Source: Limnephilus marmoratus (Eukaryota; Arthropoda; Insecta; Trichoptera; Limnephilidae). From it: a stretch of 64,000 bases of DNA. Position numbers and translations under genes: made by a program. Location of the stretch: contig OU862907.1 of the NCBI GenBank assembly GCA_917880885.1, positions 73,155,072 to 73,219,071 of the forward strand. The letters run 5' to 3'. Below the pieces are notes generated by a model. The model did no database searches. It worked only from the letters and a program-made list of their open reading frames with translations, and was not told where the DNA came from. Of the stretch, positions 43,209-53,885 are shown piece by piece (positions within the stretch are counted from its first letter, which is position 1; each line of letters starts with the position of its first letter).

Positions 43209-46040
43209 TTATGAATTAAATTTTTTTATAAATGAATTTGGTTCATATTCATAATATGGTACTACATTACGGCAATCAATCAAGTTATGTTTAATTACCA
43301 AACTTTGGTGAATTATTTTTAAAACCTGATTGTGCCTAAATGTATACTCGGAAGGCGCTAATATAGAACATCCCGATATAATATGTTCTATAGTTTCGGG
43401 AAAAGCCAAACATTTTCTAAATAAATCATCAATTTGATTTATATCTTTGATTATATGCTTTCTATAATTTTTAGTATTAATGACTCTATCTTGAATGGCA
43501 AGCATAAATTCTTCTATTTCTGCGCTCAACTCTCCAATACTCAACCATTTGTTTGACGAAAGTTTGTCAACATACGTTTGGTTGAGATAATTGAAGTGTT
43601 TTGCGTGAATAATTTTATTTGACCAGGAATCTAATAATTCCTGGTTAGTATTTATAAGAATGTTGGCATTCTCGTCATATAAATTTAAAGGTGTAATATT
43701 TCTATCTGCCTTGCAAATTATTTTGTGCATTTCTGAGCTATTAGCTTTCCTATGGAAAAAATTTCTAAGCATTTCTACCTGATTGTGTTTCAAAGATGTT
43801 ATTTTGACTACACCCCTACCTCCTAAATTTCTAGGTAAATTAATTCGTTCTATAGCTGAATTTGGATGATGGCAATTAAATTTTGTTAACGTAGTTCTAA
43901 TTAATCGTTCTAAACTATCTAAATCTGTATTGGACCATTTAATTATGCCAAATGAGTATGTTAGTAGAGGTATTGCCCAAGTATTTATTGCTTTTACTAA
44001 ATTTTTAGCAGATAGATTGCATTTTAAAAATTTTCTGATCCTAGTTTGAAATTTAATCCTAATATCATGTTTAATACTAGTGTGATCTAATCTATTCGAT
44101 TGCGGGTATCCTAAATATTTATAAACCTCATCCCCTTTCATACTTTGAATTTTGAAATTTCTAAATATACCCTCGTCTCCATCTACAATTTTGCCTTTCT
44201 CTATATGGATAGTTTTACATTTATCTAAACCAAAAGTCATTTTAATATCATCTGAAAAAATTTTAACTACCTTAATCATTTTCTCTAAATTTGATTCAGA
44301 ATTTGAAAATAATTTTATATCATCCATATATAATAGATGTGAAACTATACTACTCTCTCTTGTATTACCCTTAATTTTTATTCCAAACTTGCTTTTAATT
44401 AACATTTTAGAAAGGGGATTCAATGCTAAGCAAAACCAAAGAGGGCTCAATGAGTCTCCTTGAAAAATCCCTCTTTTTATTGAAATGCCCGGTACTACTA
44501 TTTTCTTACCTTTTAAATTAACTAGCAAATCTGTATTCCAAAAGGACATAATATTTTTCAAAAAGCTAATTATAATTGGGTTAACTTTATATATTTTTAA
44601 TATTTTGATTAGCCACGAGTGCGGGACACTATCAAAAGCTTTTTGATAATCTATATAACAAGTATGTAAATTACGCTTTTGATTTTGAATTTGTTTTAAA
44701 ATTACAGAATCAATAACTAACTGTTCTTTACATCCCATATGTTTTCTGCGACAACCTTTTTGTTGTTCAGATAAAAAAATTTTTTTATCCAAATGAGTAT
44801 ATATTAAATCTGTCAAGCAAGAGGTTAAAATTTTGTATATTGTCGGTAGACATGTAATGGGTCTATATTGAGAGGGATTATTAATATGTTCGCTTTTAGG
44901 CAACATATAAGTAATGCCCTTAGTTAGAAAATTAGGAAAATTTTGAGGTTCTCTGACAAGTTTTGAAAGATTTTTTGCAAAAAGAGGATGTAAAGTAGTT
45001 AGACGTTTGTACCAAAAATTATGTATCCAATCGCAACCCGTGGCTTTCCAATTATGAGTATTTTTTATAATTTTGGCTAACAATTCAACCGATATATCAG
45101 AAAAACTCATTTGTTCAATGTCTGAACAATTGAGTTCTTCATTTTCTATCCAGTTACCTGCCTCATTATGTTTTATATCTTTACTCCAAATGTTTGTCCA
45201 AAAATCGCGCATATCTGATTCAGATGGCAACGGAATATTATTATTCGAAATAATATTCTGTTTATCGTCAAGTTTGGAATAAAATATTTTCTCATTTTTC
45301 TGAAATAATCTATTATTATTTCTTTTATTATACGTATAATTATATCTTTTTAATCTACTAGCTTTTACACCTAATTTTTGTTTTAATAAATCTAATAAAT
45401 CATTGATTATATTTTCATTATTATTACTACCAATGCTATAACCAAATTTTCTCCCAATTTCATCTACATATCTCAAAATATTCCTACTTCTATTTCCATT
45501 TTTATATTCAATTACTCTAGCTATACTACTTCTTAAAAATACTACATCATTTTCTAATCTAATCTGCCATTCTGGTTTACTATAACTATATGATCTATCA
45601 TCAGAGGATATTAATTTAACTCCTAACTTATTACATATAGTGATAGCACTAGCGTACACTATTGTATGAAGATCTAAAAAACTAATATCGTCAAATATTA
45701 TTTTTGGTAAAATTAAATTATTTAATTCAGAAATTAATTTAGATAATTTCTTTGACGTATGCAATTTTGGTAATTTTGGTCTAACTGTGGGCTCTATATC
45801 TATATATCTATTTATATTATTTTGAAGCAAGTTAGCTAATTCTATTACATTATCATCTAGTAAGTTTAAATTTGCAATATTGATTTCCCTAAGATTATGA
45901 ATAATGTCTAAGTTATTTGAATCTACTCTAATATCATTGGATTCTTCTACTAGAATATTATCTAAACTATCTTCATTCAATGCATCTAATATAACATTAC
46001 TACTCGTATTAATTTGATCTAAATTATTCTCCAATTGCAA
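43209..46040 (-). CDS. R4/Dong copy 1: reverse transcriptase ORF
   Basis: Open frame of 943 residues. An Asn-rich N-terminus is followed by the RT: W-K-A-T-G-C-D near 340, Y-R-P-I-T-C-L-P, C-Y-I-D-Y-Q-K-A-F-D-S-V-P near 463, F-Q-G-D-S-L-S-P near 525, Y-M-D-D-I-K-L-F near 570, F-G-L-D-K-C-K, Y-K-Y-L-G-Y. GDSLSP and YMDD are typical of R4/Dong rather than Jockey. Near 866 the Cys-His motif reads L-F-R-K-C-x7-H-x4-C: copy 2 has Cys where this copy has Phe, so the knuckle lacks its first ligand. The ORF stops before the nuclease core, which continues at 43208-42757 in another frame. It reads cleanly but is probably not fully functional. Confidence 0.88.
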   Translation of the reverse strand: MQLENNLDQINTSSNVILDALNEDSLDNILVEESNDIRVDSNNLDIIHNLREINIANLNLLDDNVIELANLLQNNINRYIDIEPTVRPKLPKLHTSKKLSKLISELNNLILPKIIFDDISFLDLHTIVYASAITICNKLGVKLISSDDRSYSYSKPEWQIRLENDVVFLRSSIARVIEYKNGNRSRNILRYVDEIGRKFGYSIGSNNNENIINDLLDLLKQKLGVKASRLKRYNYTYNKRNNNRLFQKNEKIFYSKLDDKQNIISNNNIPLPSESDMRDFWTNIWSKDIKHNEAGNWIENEELNCSDIEQMSFSDISVELLAKIIKNTHNWKATGCDWIHNFWYKRLTTLHPLFAKNLSKLVREPQNFPNFLTKGITYMLPKSEHINNPSQYRPITCLPTIYKILTSCLTDLIYTHLDKKIFLSEQQKGCRRKHMGCKEQLVIDSVILKQIQNQKRNLHTCYIDYQKAFDSVPHSWLIKILKIYKVNPIIISFLKNIMSFWNTDLLVNLKGKKIVVPGISIKRGIFQGDSLSPLWFCLALNPLSKMLIKSKFGIKIKGNTRESSIVSHLLYMDDIKLFSNSESNLEKMIKVVKIFSDDIKMTFGLDKCKTIHIEKGKIVDGDEGIFRNFKIQSMKGDEVYKYLGYPQSNRLDHTSIKHDIRIKFQTRIRKFLKCNLSAKNLVKAINTWAIPLLTYSFGIIKWSNTDLDSLERLIRTTLTKFNCHHPNSAIERINLPRNLGGRGVVKITSLKHNQVEMLRNFFHRKANSSEMHKIICKADRNITPLNLYDENANILINTNQELLDSWSNKIIHAKHFNYLNQTYVDKLSSNKWLSIGELSAEIEEFMLAIQDRVINTKNYRKHIIKDINQIDDLFRKCLAFPETIEHIISGCSILAPSEYTFRHNQVLKIIHQSLVIKHNLIDCRNVVPYYEYEPNSFIKKFNS

Positions 46041-46205
46041 TCTATCTGCTACTTCTTTTCTTATCTGATTTAATGTTACTACAGGAATTAAATTATTTTT
46101 GAAAATTGACCTTTTTTAAATTACTATTTCTTATAATATGTATTATTATCAACTTATTATTACAATATTATTACTAATTTTTGTTATTATCATAATTATT
46201 TTATA

Positions 46206-48068
46206 CGCATCAGACCCCCAAAAAAAAAAAAAAAAAGAAGGAAAAACTAAACCCTTTCATACACTTCCCCAAATGATCATCTAGTGAATCCACGCTATGC
46301 AATTGCACTATATAAGTATTATAAATACAAAACAATACAAGAACAACATGTCAACCTACTAGAGACCAAATGGGAATATAATTCACCGACTCCAGATATT
46401 TTCATATCAGAGGGTTCGGCTCTGTGGCATTTCTAATTGAAACTATAAATCCTACTGATCCCTCAATATAAATATTTAAAAAATCTTTTGTAATCCTACA
46501 TGTATTTAAAATTACTGCTTTTTGCATTTTTATATACAAATTCTTTGACAAATCTAATATGCTTAAATTTTGAATCAGATTCCTAGGTATTATGCCAGTG
46601 GCCGAAATAACAAATGGCAATATTTTTATAGTCCGAGAATGCCAAATTCTTTTAATCTCATTTCCTAAATCTGTGTATTTTCTATTTTTTTCAGAAACAG
46701 TTTTTTGAATATTACAGGAATTTGGAATAGCTACATCAATGATATAAGTTATTTTTTTAATTTTGTCATGTAAAACTATATCAGGTCTATTATGACTAAT
46801 TGTTCTGTCTGTTAGTATAGTTTTATCATAATATATTTTATAAAATTCATTTTTTATGAATTAAATTTTTTTATAAATGAATTTGGTTCATATTCATAAT
46901 ATGGTACTACATTACGGCAATCAATCAAGTTATGTTTAATTACCAAACTTTGGTGAATTATTTTTAAAACCTGATTGTGCCTAAATGTATACTCGGACGG
47001 CGCTAATATAGAACATCCCGATATAATATGTTCTATAGTTTCCGGAAAAGCCAAACATTTTCTACATAAATCATCAATTTGATTTATATCTTTGATTATA
47101 TGCTTCCTATAATTTTTAGTATTAATGACTCTATCTTGAATGGCAAGCATAAATCCTTCTATTTCTGCGCTCAACTCTCCAATACTCAACCATTTGTTTG
47201 ACGAAAGTTTGTCAACATACGTTTGGTTGAGATAATTGAAGTGTTTTGCATGAATAATTTTATTTGACCAGGAATCTAATAATTCCTGGTTAGTATTTAT
47301 AAGAATGTTGGCATTCTCGTCATATAAATTTAAAGGTGTAATATTTCTATCTGCCTTACAAATTATTTTGTCCATTTCTGAGCTATTAGCTTTCCTATGG
47401 AAAAAATTTCTAAGCATTTCTACCTGATTGTGTTTCAAAGATGTTATTTTGACTACACCTCTACCTCCTAAATTTCTTGGTAAATTAATTCGTTCTATAG
47501 CTGAATTTGGATGATGGCAATTAAACTTTGTTAACGTAGTTCTAATTAATCGTTCTAAACTATCTAAATCTGTATTGGACCATTTAATTATGCCAAATGA
47601 GTATGTTAGTAGAGGTATTGCCCAAGTATTTATTGCTTTTACTAAATTTTTAGCAGATAGATTGCATTTTAAAATTTTTCTGATCCTAGTTTGAAATTTA
47701 ATCCTAATATCATTTTTAATACTAGTGTGATCTAATCTATTCGATTGCGGGTATCCTAAATATTTATAAACCTCATCCCCTTTCATACTTTTAATTTTGA
47801 AATTTCTAAATATACCCTCATCTCCATCTACAATTTTGCCTTTCTCTATATGGATCGTTTTACATTTATCTAAACCAAAAGTCATTTTAATATCATCTGA
47901 AAAAATTTTAACTGCCTTAATCATTTTCTCTAAATTTGATTCAGAATTTGAAAATAATTTTATATCATCCATATAATATAATAGATGTGAAACTATACTA
48001 CTCTCTCTTGTATTACCCTTAATTTTTATTCCAAACTTGCTTTTAATTAACATTTTAGAAAGGGGATT
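46206..48068 (-). mobile_element. R4/Dong-clade retrotransposon, copy 2 (5' truncated)
   Basis: Nearly identical to copy 1 over the 3' half. The RT frame 48053-46854 begins at N-P-L-S-K-M-L-I-K and keeps the whole thumb, C-R-K-C-x7-H-x4-C and the region up to the shared break near 46855; the nuclease segment follows at 46853-46402. An extra Tyr codon gives L-L-Y-Y-M-D-D where copy 1 has L-L-Y-M-D-D. Its 5' end at 48068 meets TTATTATTTTATA, then copy 3's 3' end. The 3' terminus differs slightly (GCATCAGACCCCC). Confidence 0.88.
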
Positions 48069-48081
48069 ATTATTTTATACG

Positions 48082-50528
48082 CACCAGATTTAAATGTCCG
48101 GGTTAAATTTTCCCCCCAAAAAAAAAAAAAAAAAAAAAAGGAAAAACTAAACCCTTTCATACACTTCCCCAAATGATCATCTAGTGAATCCACGTTATGC
48201 AATTGCACTATATAAGTATTATAAATACAAAACAATACAAGAACAACATGTCAACCTACTAGAGACCAAATGGGAATATAATTCACCGACTCCAGATATT
48301 TTCATATCAGAGGGTTCGGCTCTGTGGCATTTCTAATTGAACCTATAAATCCTACTGATCCCTCAATATAAATATTTAAAAAATCTTTTGTAATCCTACA
48401 TGTATTTAAAATTACTGCTTTTTGCATTTTTATATACAAATTCTTTGACAAATCTAATATGCTTAAATTTTGAATCAGATTCCTAGGTATTATGCCAGTG
48501 GCCGAAATAACAAATGGTAATATTTTTATAGTCCGAGAATGCCAAATTCTTTTAATCTCATTTCCTAAATCTGTGTATTTTCTAATTTTTTCAGAAACAG
48601 TTTTTTGAATATTACAGGAATTTGGAATAGCTACATCAATGATATAAGTTATTTTTTTAATTTTGTCATGTAAAACTATATCAGGGGTCCTAGCACACTG
48701 AAATCGTTATCTTTACAATATCGAATCGACATGGCATAACAACCGACGATTTTGTACCGAACCGATATTGATAAGCAATGTAAGGTAATCAAAAAGAAAT
48801 TGTTATACGCTGGCAACACTTGAGGTACTTTCTATGTAGCTGTCACAATGTCTATGGAATCGGAGTTTTAGACCGGGAGCCGGTACACAAACCTTACGAG
48901 TATATGGATGAAACTACTTTGTAGTGATGATGGACATTTAGTAAGCCTTAAAAAAAGCTGGTGTGCCGCGCCTCTTGGCGCGGATTCAGATTCCGCGCAG
49001 TCATGGAACTAGTGAAATTCTTCAATGGGATGGTTTAGAATCTAGACTACAGTTATTCGTTGGTTTCATTCGTGTACTCGATGACGTGGCTTGTGTTGCC
49101 AGGCTCCCGGTCTATAATACCTGTCAAAACATCGTAATCCATTAATGTAATAATATGACAACCAACTAATAATCTTTTCTTTTGAACATTTAAAGATCCA
49201 TTTACATCGAGATTTTTGTTGAGATATCATAATAATATTAAATACACACCCTTTAATATACGTTGGAAGTCCGCATGTATTTTTTGACACTAAAGGGGAG
49301 TTAATTGGACAATGAGATCGTTAGCCATAATACGAGATATTATGGCTATATTATGGCTATATTCATAAGTACGAAACTGTCAAACGAAAATGTCTGAATT
49401 CCGATTTAATTCAGTCCTGCAATCTTCGATAATCTGCCTCCGTTCATTAATAAACCAGTAATTATGCAGAAAGAATGTCATTATTAATAAAGTTTCGTAG
49501 GTATATCGCCAGTCAAACAAAGGACAGGTGATTTACAATCTAGTATCGATAACGAACCGATTGCCCTAGCACGCTTGCACCATCGACAGGCACACCGACG
49601 TCGAAGGGAAATAAATAAGGAATCGATATACGATCTCACACGATGGCAACACTGGGGATCTATTAATGAATGTTCGTTTCTTAATTTGAAATGTGCTACG
49701 TAAAACTGAAAAATACCAATAAATTGACAATTTCGAATTGAAATTCGAACTCAAATAAATATTGGCGTTTCGCGTGTAGATACTTTTTGAGACTAAACGA
49801 CATTTTAACAAATTTCGTTTCTCGAATTTAAAAGCAATTAATTGATCGCCTCTTAAATGAATTAACTGAGTCTATGGGTCTCGTATACGATTTCTTTAAA
49901 TTCTGAGAGTTTTTTTAGTTCACCTCTACTCATTAATTAGCCAGTTATTTTGCGTAACAAACGACATTATTTTAAAAAAACCTGTACATTGACAGCTTAT
50001 CTGTCACTCCGGAAGCCACGGTAAAAACGGCGTCTTTTGTCAACCGACTGTCGGAATTGTATGTTCACTGTGCTCGCAAATATCGCTAACTGACCATAGA
50101 CGATGGATTTATTACATTTCGTATTAATATTGGGGTTTTATCAACCAAGAATGCATACGATTTGGCGGGCTTTTGTCAATCGTCGGTCGGAATATTTCCT
50201 TATCAATTGTTGAGCGTGCTAGCACATATTGATAACTGACCATAAATGACAGATTTTACCGATATCATATTGATATAGGGTTATATCGATCGACCATGCT
50301 AGGACCCCAGGTCTATTATGACTAATTGTTCTGTCTGTTAGTATAGTTTTATCATAATATATTTTATAAAATTCATTTTCTATAAATGAATTTGGTTCAT
50401 ATTCATAATAAGGTACTACATTACGGCAATCAATCAAGTTATGTTTAATTACCAAACTTTGGTGAATTATTTTTAATACCTGATTGTGCCTAAATGTATA
50501 CTCAGAAGGCGCTAATATAGAACATCCC
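48082..50528 (-). mobile_element. R4/Dong-clade retrotransposon, copy 3 (5' truncated, split)
   Basis: 3' end at 48082 (GCACCAGATTTAAATGTCC). The nuclease region runs to 48684, is interrupted by a PIF/Harbinger-like element, and resumes at 50311-50528. There the frame at 50455-50345 reads P-N-S-F-I-E-N-E-F-Y-K-I-Y-Y without the insertion that breaks copies 1 and 2. The 5' end meets a TAA-repeat tract at 50529-50560. Confidence 0.85.
48685..50307. mobile_element. PIF/Harbinger-like non-autonomous element
   Basis: CAG (48682-48684 and 50308-50310) flanks GGGTCCTAGCA ... TGCTAGGACCC, exact inverted ends of 11 bases. A 3-bp duplication with ends starting GGG fits PIF/Harbinger. Copies 1 and 2 of Dong show the empty site ATATCAGGTCTATT. 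Subterminal blocks such as GATAACTGACCATAAATG and TAACTGACCATAGACGATGG repeat near the right end. No transposase is visible; small ORFs inside are not convincing. Confidence 0.82.
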
Positions 50529-51410
50529 TATTCATTATTATTAATTAATTATTATTATTAAAAAAATTTTGCAATTTAATTTAATCTGTACAACTTCTAA
50601 TTTTATTTATCAACCATTACAAATGTATAATTTCAAATCTGTAAACTTCACCCGCCATAACACAGGGATATCCCTAGCATGGCGGATGAAACACCACAAA
50701 AAAACTATGCAATGTGCAATATTCTTATAAATAAATAAAAATTTCTAACTAAATGCAAAATCCGTTACGTCTAAATTATACGTACATAAAAATCCGCTAT
50801 ATGCTGCCTCTAACACAAAGCGGATTTAAAGACCCATACAAAATCAGCTCTGTGTTATTTATTCACAAAAACAAATATTATTACTAAAGTATTAAATATT
50901 TAATTGTAAAATATCATTTATAAAAAATCCGACGTAAAGATCTAATTTTCTGTTTATTTGGATTGTAAAAAATGCGAGCCATTGTTAAATAAATCAGTTT
51001 TTTCCTTCTCCTGAAAAGTTACGGTTTTTAACATAGCGGATTTTGCATGCACAGCGACGAAATAAAGAAAAAAAGACATATTTTACTCAATTTTGGATCT
51101 ATTGTCCTTTCAGCATTTCAAATCTCCGCTATCGACATGCATAACATTTGTGTTATTGAGAGTCTTACTAATGTCCCAACCAACAATACGAAATGACTAG
51201 ACACAAGTAGCTATAGCATTCACAAGGAGGGGGGGGGGTTCGACCCTAAGGGAGGTTCGGTCCTGGGGGGAGCAAGGGAGAAAAAAGAGGAGTGGTTGGA
51301 AAATTTATTAAAAATACTTTTTAGGACCTCTACCTACCACAACTTATTTTTTTTTATTTTTTTATATATTTTTTTTTAGGTTTTACCACTTTTATTGTTT
51401 ACAAAAACCA
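50529..51410. other. No gene seen
   Basis: TAA-rich tract at 50529-50565, then AT-rich non-coding DNA. Words around GCGGATTT and AAATCCGC recur (50757, 50790, 50820, 50930, 51040) on both strands, suggesting an old repeat. A run of nine G at 51230-51238 starts a G-rich patch to 51275. Confidence 0.4.
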
Positions 51411-51475
51411 ACATGTTTCGTAAGCAACGCTCACTTCTTCAGGGTTTTTATTGATACTGTATCAATAAAAATTTG
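51411..51475 (-). mobile_element. Short Penelope-like tail with a perfect palindrome
   Basis: The minus strand reads CCCTGAAGAAGTGAGCGTTG then ACGAAACATGTTGG, wording I associate with Penelope-like element ends. Beside it TTTTTATTGATAC / GTATCAATAAAAA (51445-51457 and 51459-51471) forms perfect 13-base arms around one base. Assignment is tentative. Confidence 0.4.
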
Positions 51476-51478
51476 AAT

Positions 51479-51617
51479 GAATGTACAATTCCGTAGTTCG
51501 AAGCCACTTGGATAATGGCACGTTTCTTTTCGACCCACTTCCTAAACATTTGAATAAAAAACTTGAAAGAATTCAATCCAAAGCGCTTAGATCGATTATT
51601 GGAGGGATGAAATCTCC
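51479..51617 (+). pseudogene. Non-LTR RT C-terminal scrap
   Basis: Plus strand: Y-N-S-V-V-R-S-H-L-D-N-G-T, L-E-R-I-Q-S-K-A-L-R-S-I-I-G-G, the thumb region found in several non-LTR clades. It is cut by another element's tail at an (ATT)n tract. Confidence 0.7.
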
Positions 51618-52285
51618 AATTATTATTATTATTATTTTTTTTAAATATTTGTTTCATTTACATTTTCATAATATAACATAACATAGCTTACACATTTTTC
51701 ATACACTCTCCTAAGAAAGCAAATGCTTGTGTTTAGGAGAGGACAACTTGTTAATAACTTAAGAATTATTTAAACAAAAAAAAGATCCTTATCACAAACT
51801 AAAGAGTTTAACTTGTGAAGAGATTTAGACTTATATATTTTAAAAGTTCATAGGAGTAATTAAACAAGAAATGTATATACATAGGATGTACATAAAACAT
51901 TAGGAATAACAGTGAAAAATATATCTAGGAGAAAATTAAAATTATATGGTGGTACTACCAAAATAAGATTTAATTTTTTTTTTAAATTTGTTGTAATTTT
52001 TTTCTGTTCTTATATCAGCGGGTAATTGATTAAATAATTTTATTCCTTTATATACATAGTGATTCTGTGCAGTTGTGGTTCGTACGGGAGGTACAGTTAG
52101 TCCACCAATAGAAGTATTCCTTATGCTAATATTTTGCAGTGGGGTAATATTTTTATTAACCTTCCCCATACTGAGCATCCAAAAATTCCGCGTGCACCGA
52201 ACCAGGGGATCGCATGCCCCCACTCGTATTTGTACAAATCGCAAAATATTATGTGCTTTACGTGACGTCATATCAACCATCTGGC
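51618..52285 (-). mobile_element. Jockey-clade 3' end
   Basis: A tail (T-rich on plus) at 51620-51645, a 3' UTR of about 300 bp, and the RT C-terminus at 52280-51942 (N-H-Y-V-Y-K-G-I-K-L-F-N-Q-L-P-A-D-I-R, then K-K-K-I-K-S-Y-F). It is inserted into the scrap at 51479-51617. The remaining 5' part is missing. Confidence 0.75.
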
Positions 52286-52739
52286 TTGATGCGGAATATG
52301 ACCGAAGCTGTAATAGTCACTGAAGCCATAGCTAGCCAGCGCTTTCTAAACTGTGGGATATATTTTTAAATAAAAATAATTTGTAAACAGTTGCAGTTTT
52401 GACTGTTCTTTATTTTTCATTTAAACTTATCAGTATTTCGATAAATTTAAAAAGAAAGTATTGTTAATAAAATTAATATACATAACAACGATAATTTCTT
52501 TACATAGATAGGTAACTTTTGCAAATATTCTTTAAAAAAATTATTTCGCATTCAGAGATTTCAGCTTGCCTGCATACTTGTGAACTTGTCAAATGAAAAT
52601 GTATAAATATATTTATGAGACTTAGAAATTACATTCCTAGACCAGAAACATTGTAATATAATTGTAAACAGTGTATAATAATATGCACATTATTATGTTC
52701 AATAAAAAAAACACGCAAAAGTCTATCATACTATATCCA
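52286..52739. other. No gene seen
   Basis: AT-rich non-coding DNA. The first 40 bases may continue the RT scrap at 51479-51617 across the insertion, but the match is too weak to claim. Confidence 0.35.
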
Positions 52740-53085
52740 TTATTTTTTTTACATGAGCTCCGCACAGGAGGCCCAGATGAAAATAATTTCCCTCAAGGCC
52801 TATGTCATCTTTGGGGATGCTGTGTGGAGGTTTTTTTTAAAGGAAAGGAAGTAGAGGAGAGTTCTGGGAAGGAAAAGGGTTTAAGGAGTGGGTAGGAATA
52901 TGGGGTTCAGTGTGTCCAGGTCATCCACCTCCAAGATCTAGACAAACCTCACCCCCATGGACCCGGGCACCCCTGCTAAATCACCAAACGTAGCGAACCA
53001 CCTCGGGAGACCTGTGGCAGAGGTGTTGGTTATCCAATAAAGGTTCCCGGGGCGGCGGTACCCATTCCCGCTTCCCAAATTTTGA
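52740..53085 (-). mobile_element. Internally deleted CR1-like element
   Basis: Minus strand: a block matching 61470-61735 (CCTCGGGAGACC..., GGACACACTGA, then C/T-rich TTCCTT) is followed directly by the 3' end seen at 62395-62480 (TTGAGGGAAATTATTTTCAT, CTCCTGTGCGGAG, then an A run). The RT section present at 61780-62415 is missing, so this looks like a short non-autonomous derivative. Confidence 0.6.
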
Positions 53086-53700
53086 AGGAAGCCGAAATCG
53101 ACATACAACTATTTGGAGCGGTAAAGTGCTCCCATGAAAAAAACGACCAATAAAAAAGTAATAATAAGTATATTATATAATAAAAAAGTTGATTAAAATG
53201 TATTAAAATTAAAACAAAATAATGATGATGTAAATATGTGAAGCGTAATTTTCAATTCATGTTATCTTTAAAAAGCTTGTCCCCTTTTAATATGCAATGT
53301 TGTACTCGGGTAGTAAAAGGAATAGTCTTTTAAAGGATTGTTAAGACTAATATAATTTGAACTAAATTATGTCAGGGCGTCATTGGTTCTCTGCAATATT
53401 GAATATTTATGAGTTATTAAGTTTTATTGTCGGCGTTGCGGCTTTGTTACATTTTTTCATCATTCCTTCGATTCTTTGCTTCTGGGGGATGGTAAGCATT
53501 GCATTTGGTTTACTGAATACTATGGGTTTTGTTACATTTTTGTATAATCCTATTGTTTTCATACTTATTTTTAGCAGTTGATTAGTAAGGTTTTTGCTAA
53601 TACCCTCCGGATTATTTTCAAAGTGTATATAATAGGTGTTTTGTCTTTTACAGTGCACTAACATTGTTTTTTTGTTAAAATATTTTATTATTCAAACTAT
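53086..53700. other. No recognised gene
   Basis: A plus-strand frame at 53369-53581 would encode 70 mostly hydrophobic residues with three possible membrane segments (V-G-V-A-A-L-L-H-F-F, I-A-F-G-L-L, P-I-V-F-I-L-I-F). It has no homologue I know and no context; chance is likely. Confidence 0.3.
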
Positions 53701-53885
53701 AAAAGGTACATAAGACCTAAACAAACCTCACCCCATGAACCCGGCAACCTAAGCCACCAAACTTAGAGAACATTAATACTTGGGGTGACCTACGGCAGGG
53801 GTGTTGGTTATCCAATAAATGGTTTCCGGGTTGCGGTACCCATACCCGCCTGCCAAATTTTTTACCCATCCCAAGTTTTAAGTAA
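53701..53885 (-). mobile_element. CR1-like 5' section fragment
   Basis: Repeats the block AAACCTCACCCCATGAACCC ... GGTACCCATACCCGCCTGCC, also at 52945-53085 and (inverted) 61380-61530. No coding capacity that I trust. Confidence 0.55.

Larger units (their letters stand above)
42531..46135 (-). mobile_element. R4/Dong-clade retrotransposon, copy 1 (near full length)
   Basis: Runs on the minus strand from about 46135 (5') to about 42531 (3' end ...AAATCTGGTGCG). It is the longest of three head-to-tail copies. The 5' flank and the other copies' junctions are TAA/TTA-rich, the type of target that Dong elements use. The coding part is split in two by a small insertion near 43205-43225 that copy 2 shares and copy 3 lacks. 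A run of A near 42570-42590 (T on the coding strand) lies in the 3' UTR. Confidence 0.85.

Noticed and set aside
43209..46040. Host gene encoding a 943-residue protein
   Set aside because: RT motifs (GDSLSP, YMDD), the nuclease signature and neighbouring copies show it is an R4/Dong element.
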